Shown here: piece by piece, positions 57,708-64,000 of the stretch
Numbering within the stretch: position 1 is the stretch's first letter
How the letters are laid out: every line of letters begins with the position of its first letter
NCBI RefSeq assembly: GCF_002776525.5
Contig: NC_045438.1
Coordinates: forward strand, 146,484,095 to 146,548,094
Direction: 5' to 3'
Source: Piliocolobus tephrosceles
Lineage: Eukaryota > Chordata > Mammalia > Primates > Cercopithecidae
DNA length: 64,000 nucleotides
The notes under the pieces: model-generated
The model's input: the letters and a program-made list of their open reading frames with translations, nothing else
Database searches by the model: none
Told to the model about the DNA's origin: nothing
Translations under genes and position numbers: made by a program

Positions 57708-57880
57708 ACTCTCCTCCTCCAAATAAGTGTCCCTCCACACCATGTGCTCGTGTTCCATGTACATGCTTTATTTGGGGCATTTATCACCTTTTTAGGAAAG
57801 TATCAGTCACTCCCAACAGCATGTAAGACCCCAAAGGGCAGGAAATGAGCCCTGTTAACCCCCATTCCCCCTGACCTTAG
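57708..57880 (+). repeat. L2-derived segment, first copy of a local duplication
   Basis: It shares with 58380-58537 an ordered series of blocks beyond what two independent old L2 copies normally keep: ACTCTCCTCCTCC, TTCCATGTACATG, TTTTTAGGAAAG, ATCAGTCACTCCCAA, AGCATGTAAG, GGGCAGGAA and CTGACCTTAG. The first copy has about 16 extra bases after the opening block. Confidence 0.75.
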
Positions 57881-58014
57881 CAAAGTATCTAGCATATGCT
57901 CGATACATGTGGATAAACAGAATTTCCAGTCATTTGGCTGCAAACATGAAGCTTCAAGTCAAAAACGCCGATTTTTCATTAGTTTATTTCAAATACCAAA
58001 GAGCTTATGTATTA

Positions 58015-58075
58015 AATCAACCAATATTTATTTAGAAATTATTATGTGCTAGGACTGGTCATCATAGGTCCACTT
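58015..58075 (-). mobile_element. L2/MIR-type end fragment
   Basis: CAACCAATATTTATTTAG followed by TATGTGCTAGGACTGG resembles the reversed L2 or MIR 3' tail. Confidence 0.5.
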
Positions 58076-58379
58076 GAACCCATAAAAGTAGCCCTGCTTG
58101 GTCCTAAAACCTCTTTATCTCCCCCTTAATGTATTTGGTTGTTGTAAACATTTACTGAGTAGCTCTATTCCTCACCTTTAAACCCTTTCAAATGAAATTG
58201 ACCCATCCATGCAAACCAATTCTGAGCCCCTGAGAAAATGCTGAAGGGAAAATGCCCCATGTTCCATGTTACCCACTTGCCACCCTGACACTTGTTCTCG
58301 GCTTTTGTAGTTCTATGACACGGCACATAAGCTCACATAAGCCTTGGCTGTGGCTCCGTGGGTGAACGGCCCCATCGCC

Positions 58380-58537
58380 ACTCTCCTCCTCCACACCACG
58401 TTCTCATATTCCATGTGCATGTTTTATTGAGGGCAATTATCGCTCTTTTAGGAAAAGAATCAGTCACTCCCAATAGCATGTAAGCCCCTAGAGGGCAGGA
58501 ACCTGGCCTCATTAATCTTCATTTCCTCTGACCTTAG
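58380..58537 (+). repeat. L2-derived segment, second copy of a local duplication
   Basis: Aligned counterpart of 57708-57880, about 670 bases downstream in the same orientation. Substitutions are scattered, so the duplication is not recent. Confidence 0.75.
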
Positions 58538-58989
58538 ACTTTCTTGACTGAACCCAGCTTTCTCTAAGTTCGAGTTCAGCACTCCTGCAGGCACAACCCA
58601 GCAGCCCTAAAGCTCTGTGCACTATAAACACAAAACAAAGGTGGAGGAAGGTTATAAATATGTCTCCAAGAGCTTACATGTCTCTGAAATGTTGTCACCT
58701 CTCTCCTCATAGCTGAAGTGTAAAGAAAGCTAGGACCTCAGGCTCCATAGGATCATATTTAACAGAATAAAAAAAGGCTTAGCAATAACTTAGAGTTCTC
58801 ATCAGATCAGTTCACCCATGAATCCAGCCCATGGTAATTAAAACTCCTTCAAAACAGTAATACCTGTGAGGTATACAGTTAGTATCCAATGCTGCTATCT
58901 CAATAGCATGGTATCAAAAAAGTTACAGATTAACAAGGCTAATTTCTCAGGAGCATTTTGCAAAAACAGGCAAATAAGCTGTTTCCTAA

Positions 58990-59051
58990 AAATATATATA
59001 TATATGTATATATATGTGTGCGTGTGTGTGTGTGTATGTGTGTGTGTATGT
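58990..59051. repeat. (TA)n(TG)n compound microsatellite
   Basis: Alternating AT then GT dinucleotides with a single CG step. Confidence 0.95.
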
Positions 59052-59094
59052 TATGGTCCCACACACCTTAAAATCTAGAGTTGGAGGCTTTGCT

Positions 59095-59330
59095 TATCCT
59101 ATAATTGAGGTGTCAGCAAATGTTTCTGTTAAGGGCACGATGGTAAATATTTTCAGTTTTGTGAGCCATACAGTCTCTGTTTCAGCTGCTTAGTCGCATG
59201 CTTACAGCTCAAAAGCAGCCATAGACAGTACAGAAAAGGCTGGACCTGGCTGTGTTCCAACAAAACTTTCTTTACAAAAACAGATGATATAAGCAGGAGT
59301 TGAGTTCGTCAACATTACCAATATTATTAA
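59095..59330 (+). mobile_element. MER-type hAT-Charlie DNA transposon
   Basis: GTGTCAGCAAATGTTTCTG, GTGAGCCATACAGTCTCTG, AAAGCAGCCATAGACAG and GGCTGTGTTCCAACAAAAC follow a known hAT-type MITE of the 'GGTCAGCAAACTTTTTCTG' class. The 3' terminus is degraded. Confidence 0.82.
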
Positions 59331-59762
59331 ATTGTGGAAGGTCCAGGTTTCAATAATCCTATCTTAAGCATAGTTTTGTCTGCTAGCACTGAAGTTGAGC
59401 TAAAAACAACTCAATTGCCATGGGCTAGTCTCAGCAAAGGAGCACATGCAACAATGATCTTTTGTGTCTGAAGACCATGCCTCAGAACTGCTTGAAAAGT
59501 GTCCAGCATCAATAGAAGGAAATGCATGCTTTCTCTTTAAAGTGAGCTTGAGTCTTAGCAAACTGCATATGTATGTGAGCCAGTCAAACAGGTTGGAGAT
59601 ACCCAGGTGGTATGAACTCAAGTAAGGTAACTAGTTCAGTTAGAAATCAAACCAATGATTCTAACCTGCATATAAACATCTTAGCTCATCTACCCAGTCC
59701 CACCATACTCACTCACTCACTAGAACACCAAGCAAGGTATGGAGATAAAAACATTTAACAAC

Positions 59763-60062
59763 TGGCGGGACGTGCTGGCTCACGCCTGTAATCCCAGCAC
59801 TTTGGGAGGCCAAGGCGGGCGCATCACGAGGTCAGGAGATCGAGACCATCCTGACCAACATGGTGAAACCCTGTCTCTTCTAAAAATACAAAACTTAGCC
59901 AGGCATGGTGCCACACACCTGTAGTCCCAGCTACGCGGGAGGCTGAGGCAGGAGAATCATTTGAAGTTCGGAGGCAGAGGTTGCAGTGAGCCAAGATCAC
60001 ACCACTGCACTCCAGCCTGGGTGACAGAGCGAGACTCCATCTTAAAAAAAAAAAAAAAAAAA
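59763..60062 (+). mobile_element. AluS/Y-type SINE
   Basis: Full length with CGAGGTCAGGAGATCGAGAC and an A tail of about 18. Confidence 0.95.
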
Positions 60063-60259
60063 TTAACAGCTAAAGTACATATCTGAAAAAGATTAGCACT
60101 GAACAGGATCTTATGGGCCAGCTGGGGGAAAAAACACTCTAATTTATCCAAAGAAATTGAGGTAGAGAGGAATTGTCACTTGCCCAATATCATAAAGCTA
60201 GGACATAGGGGAGGCATGACCATATGGACAGTAAACTATTAGTTCTAAGAAGTAGCAAC

Positions 60260-60362
60260 CATGCCTGCTATGGCTTCACATTGCATTCTCTGCCTCCACC
60301 ACAGCTCCTGCAATATATCAAGGAATTGAGAAATATTTGCTGAATGAACAAAGAATTAATGA
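60260..60362 (+). mobile_element. L2 LINE 3' terminus
   Basis: CAAGGAATTGAGAAATATTTGC then TGAATGAACAAAG resembles the L2 end CTCAATAAATATTTGTTG, TGAATGAATG. Confidence 0.6.
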
Positions 60363-62351
60363 AAAAAGCAAAAATGAGCCAGATCTCCTTCCCATCAAAT
60401 ATTGTGTGGACGAATACATTCACTGTTCCAAAAGAATATGCTATTTGTAATTTTCTTCTCGATGTTGAATTGTACATTTGGTTCTTCAGACGCCACAATA
60501 AACTGCTGAACTAATGTGAGTGGCCTAAAGGAGGGGAAGTGCCACTCAAGGCAACTACGGTAATTCCGTCCTAAGGAATTTTTTATACATGATGAGAATC
60601 GGTCTGGAACATCAATGATGTCTTTATCTTCAACTACTACACACAGAGGAATCAGTCTGAGTGTACTAATACTGTCTGACCAGGTTTTCCCAGGACTTGC
60701 CAAATGTAAGCCTGATTGCTTAGAGAGGTTGTGGCTTATTGCACATTATCCACACCCACTCATCCATCACCGTGAGACTTCGTGGTATACAAAGCAAGCT
60801 CCTCCGAGCAAGGGTTAGGATCTGCTCTCTGACTATTCCTAGCTGGCGCCATATGTTGGCTTCCTGACAACAGACAAGACAGGTGCTGTCCCAGGAGACA
60901 CTGCTGCAGAGAGAGGTTCCTACTTGACCACCATAACATCTGAAGTATCTAGCCCAGCTCTACAGTTGAAGGTCAAGTGGAAACGACCTGCATTCCTTCC
61001 ACAGGTGTTGGCCTTTTAAAAGGAATGCAGACTTTGAGCTCCATTTATGTTTTCAAAATATTGCTTTTTCTTTGAACTAACATGGAATGTGTAACTTTAT
61101 CCACAGACTGTGCAATTTTACAGCCACCCAATTTCTAGGATATGACTCTTCAATATCTCAACTATTTTTAAAAATCCTTAGAAAATCCTACTATCAAGAT
61201 CTAGAAAATAAAGTTTCTTCCTTTTTTCTTTAAAAAGCTACATATAAATATGGGTGGGTGAGGGTGTGTGCCTTTATGCATATATGTATGTATTTTGTTG
61301 GTGTTTTTTGTTATTTGGGTCTTTTTTCTTAGGATGACAACCTTAATTTAAAGGGTCAGATTACTGAACAGCCACTTCTGACCCTCCTTTCTATGTCTGC
61401 AACACTGACTATTTAGCATAGGCCATTAAAGAACCAGAAATCATTCGGGGGTAGGAAAAGGTCCTACTCCTTAATCACTTAGTCTATACAATACCACCAA
61501 ATATGTTTGGATAATTTACAAAAATTCTACAAATTTTGCCAACGGCTGAAAAGCAATTTAAAAAATTATGTTAATCAATTACATCAATTAAAAGATTTAA
61601 AATACATAACCTCTGGAAATAAAGATTTTAGAGAACACCTCAGTTCTCTGGCTGTGCTGATATAACACTCTTCTGGAACTATTCATAATACCTAATTCCC
61701 CCAAAATTTTGTAATACTGAAAAAAAAAAAACACAAACATAAGAAACTTTCCATTTTATTTCACATATATATAATTTTCCAGGGTGGAATACACACATAC
61801 ACGTACCTTTATAGAACTGAAATGCCAAATGCAAAACATCTATGAGATAAATTCAGACGTCTGAAGGGGGTTTCCCACAATTACATTTGCAGTGCTATCA
61901 ACAAAATCGGTTTATTTTAAGATTGCCTGCCCAATATATAAATTTCCCTTTGTGTTTGAAATACTTTTATCAGATAAGATAGCTTTTGTTTAAACTGCTA
62001 TTTTCAGAATTTGCTTTGGGGGTTTTGAATGCACACAGTGGAGTAACTTGAGATTTCCTACCCTGCTTTAAAACGTGTTTCTTCTGTCTGTTTGTATTTA
62101 GTAATTTCCTGTCAAATAACCTCACATAATTAACTTTCCTTGCTCCAACCTACTTCTTTTTTCCTATTCCTACTTCCTGAGGACAGTAATAAAATGCTGA
62201 TTACATTCGGCTGTTATCTGCCTTTCCCTCCTTCTCCATCCCCCTTTCTCTCCCTTTGTGGAAGCCCTCATGCAGGTTTCAGCAGTTCACGGACAAAGAA
62301 AGATCTGGAACAGGAAGGGAAGCATACCAGACTGCAGGAATTCCTGATCAT
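60363..62351. other. Unique DNA with one unassigned open frame
   Basis: A 102-codon minus-strand frame at 60395-60703 (includes CVVVEDKDIIDVPDRFSS and ends in a stop after RPHNI) has a protein-like composition. It has no relative that I can name and no clear splice borders. Open frames this long occur by chance in 64 kb. No repeat was recognised. Confidence 0.35.
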
Positions 62352-62657
62352 TCTTTTTTTTTTTTTTTTTTTTTTTTGAGATGGAGTCTCGCTCTGTCTC
62401 CCAGGCTGGAGTACAGTGGCCAGATCTCAGCACACTGCAAGCTCCGCCTCCCAGGTTCATGCCATTCTCCTTCCTCAGCCTCCCGAGTAGCTGGGATCAC
62501 AGGCTCCTGCCACCACTCCCAGCTAAATTTCTGTATTTTTAGTAGAGACGGGGTTTCACCGTGTTAGCCAGGATGGTCTTGATCTCCTGACCTCGTGATG
62601 TGCCCGCCTTGGCCTCCCAAAGTGCTGAGATTACAGGCGTGAGCCACAGTGCCCACC
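62352..62657 (-). mobile_element. AluY-type SINE, Old World monkey pattern
   Basis: About 24 T, then GAGATGGAGTCTCGCTC, and a right monomer with GGCCAGATCTCAG. CCTGATCAT flanks it at 62343-62351 and 62658-62666. Low divergence. Confidence 0.96.
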
Positions 62658-62666
62658 CCTGATCAT

Positions 62667-63104
62667 CCATATTTACTGGGTAATGCTATTGCTGAGGTGG
62701 GCCCAGCAAGTAGTAGATGTGCTTTGTTTTTTTCTCCTAAAATTCTATGAAATGCACAGACCAAATCCCCACTGCACTGTTCTGATGTATGTAGGAATGC
62801 CTCCCTTCTCATTCCCGATCAAGGCTTGAGATGGCTGGGAAAAGGAGTCACGCTAGGATAGGAAGAATGCCCACTAGGGTTTACAGAATTCCACTGACAG
62901 ATAGAAATTAAACCCAGCTATTTTTCATATAGCCTGTGTTACTTCTTGATAATTCATCTTTCCTTTCACACTAATTGTATACTTTGATCGAAATTAGGCA
63001 AGTAATTCACTAGCTCTATTACCTGTGCATTCCAAACACACACTTCCAAACACATGGCATGGGGGGAAAAGCAAAAAATGTTGTGACTCCATTAAATATT
63101 AATT
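62667..63104. other. Unique DNA, nothing identified
   Basis: No repeat or gene recognised. Confidence 0.4.
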
Positions 63105-63703
63105 TATTTTGAGACAGGGTCTCACTCTGTTGCCCAGGCTGGAGTGCAGCGGCGTGGTCACAGCTCACTGCAGCCTTGACTTCCAGGGCTCAAGCAATCC
63201 TCCCACCTCAGCCTCCCTAGTAGCTGTACAGGAACATGCCACCATGCCCAGCTAATCTCTTTTATCTTTTTTTTTTTTTTTTTCTTTGAGATGGAGTCTC
63301 ACTCTGTCACCTAGGGTGGAGTACAGTGGTGCAACCTCGGCTCACTGCAACCTCTGCCTCCTGGGTTCAAGCAATTCTCCTACCTCAGTCTCCTGAGTAG
63401 CCAGGATTACAGGCACCCGCCATCACGCCCCACTAATTTTTTGTATTTTTAGTAGAGACAGGGTTTCACCATGTTGGCCAGGATGGTCTCGTTCTCCTGA
63501 CCTTGTGATCCGCCCTCCTCATCCTCCCAAAGTGCTGGGATTACAGATGTGAGTCACCGTGCCCAGCCAAATTTCTTTTATCTTTTGTAGAAACAGTTTT
63601 ATCATGTTGCCCAGGCCGGTCTCAAACTCCTAGGCTCAAGTAATCCTCCTGCCTCGGCCTCCTAAAGTGCTGGAATGACACGAGTGAGCCACCACACCTG
63701 GCC
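63105..63703 (-). mobile_element. AluJ-type SINE split by a younger Alu
   Basis: The left part is GAGACAGGGTCTCACTCTG to CCCAGCTAAT. The right part is TTTTGTAGAAACAGTTTTAT to CACCTGGCC. They join into one old minus-strand Alu around the inner copy. Confidence 0.93.
63271..63573 (-). mobile_element. Younger Alu nested in an older Alu
   Basis: Full length, flanked by TCTTTTATCTTTT at 63258-63270 and 63574-63586. It is inserted near the middle A-rich linker of the older Alu, a usual target. Confidence 0.95.
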
Positions 63704-63730
63704 CAAATTTTAGTGTTAGAATCATACATT

Positions 63731-64000
63731 CAGCCGGGCGCAGCGGCTCAAGCTTGTAATCCCAGCACTTTGGGAGGCTGAAATGGGTGGATTACGAGGT
63801 CAGGAGATCGACACCATCCTGGCTAACACGGTGAAACACCGTATCTACTAAAAAATACAAAAAAAACTAGCCGGGCGAGGTGGCGGGCACCTGTAGTCCC
63901 AGCTACTCAGGAGGCTGAGGCAGGAGAATGGCGTAAACCCGGGAGGCGGAGCTTGCAGTGAGCTGAGATCTGGCCACTGCACTCCAGCCTGGGCGACAGA
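63731..64000 (+). mobile_element. AluY-type SINE, Old World monkey pattern, cut by window end
   Basis: It starts GCCGGGCGCAGCGGCTCAAG and carries GAGCTGAGATCTGGCCACTG in the right monomer. The 3' tail is beyond the window. Low divergence. Confidence 0.95.

Noticed and set aside
60395..60703. Protein-like 102-codon minus-strand frame
   Set aside because: I could not name a family and found no splice borders, poly(A) tail or target duplication for a processed pseudogene. Left as unassigned sequence.

Overview
This is primate nuclear DNA, most likely from an Old World monkey. It holds about thirty Alu copies, MIR, L2, LINE-1 and MaLR LTR repeats, and CA/GT microsatellites. Three young Alu copies (1922-2241, 62352-62657, 63731-64000) read GATCTGGCCAC on the Alu sense strand, where human AluY has GATCGCGCCAC. 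From memory of Alu subfamilies, that points to the cercopithecid AluYR lineages. The genus cannot be told. No bacterial-type operon, CRISPR array or phage gene is present.

Layout. 0-2.3 kb: a pyrimidine microsatellite with a 100-N assembly gap, three Alus and an old vertebrate repeat. 2.3-6.2 kb: mostly unique, with an MLT1-type LTR and a LINE-1 fragment. 6.2-9.2 kb: an Alu cluster and a young L1 3' end. 9.2-22.5 kb: almost Alu-free, holding MIR and L2 remnants, a CR1/L3-like reverse transcriptase relic and a local duplication of a MER-type DNA transposon. 22.2-30 kb: old LINE-1 segments, and a solo THE1/MST LTR inserted in an L2. 29.95-31.75 kb: a purine-rich minisatellite of about 26-bp units with a truncated 5S rRNA pseudogene inside it. 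32-36 kb: Alus and a young L1 3' end split by an Alu. 36-45 kb: an old L1-type 3' region, an MLT1 LTR, and a hAT-type transposon carrying two Alu insertions. 45-60 kb: Alus, a HAL1/L1-type LINE, an inverted pair of L2 copies, an MLT1/MST LTR split by an Alu, and a duplicated L2-derived segment. 60-64 kb: unique sequence, then nested Alus and the cut-off young Alu.

No protein-coding gene can be assigned with confidence. Most long open frames fall in Alus, LINEs or the stop-poor minisatellite. On the minus strand, three unique segments (43880-43929, 33136-33252, 27674-27732) look like internal exons: they have splice signals, are open in one frame and join in phase. They could belong to one minus-strand gene whose introns fill the window. 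I do not recognise the peptide, and open frames this short occur by chance, so they are hypotheses. The best-supported oddity is the 5S pseudogene inside the minisatellite: it is intact at the 5' end, cut at nucleotide 89, and five of its six substitutions are CpG decay.
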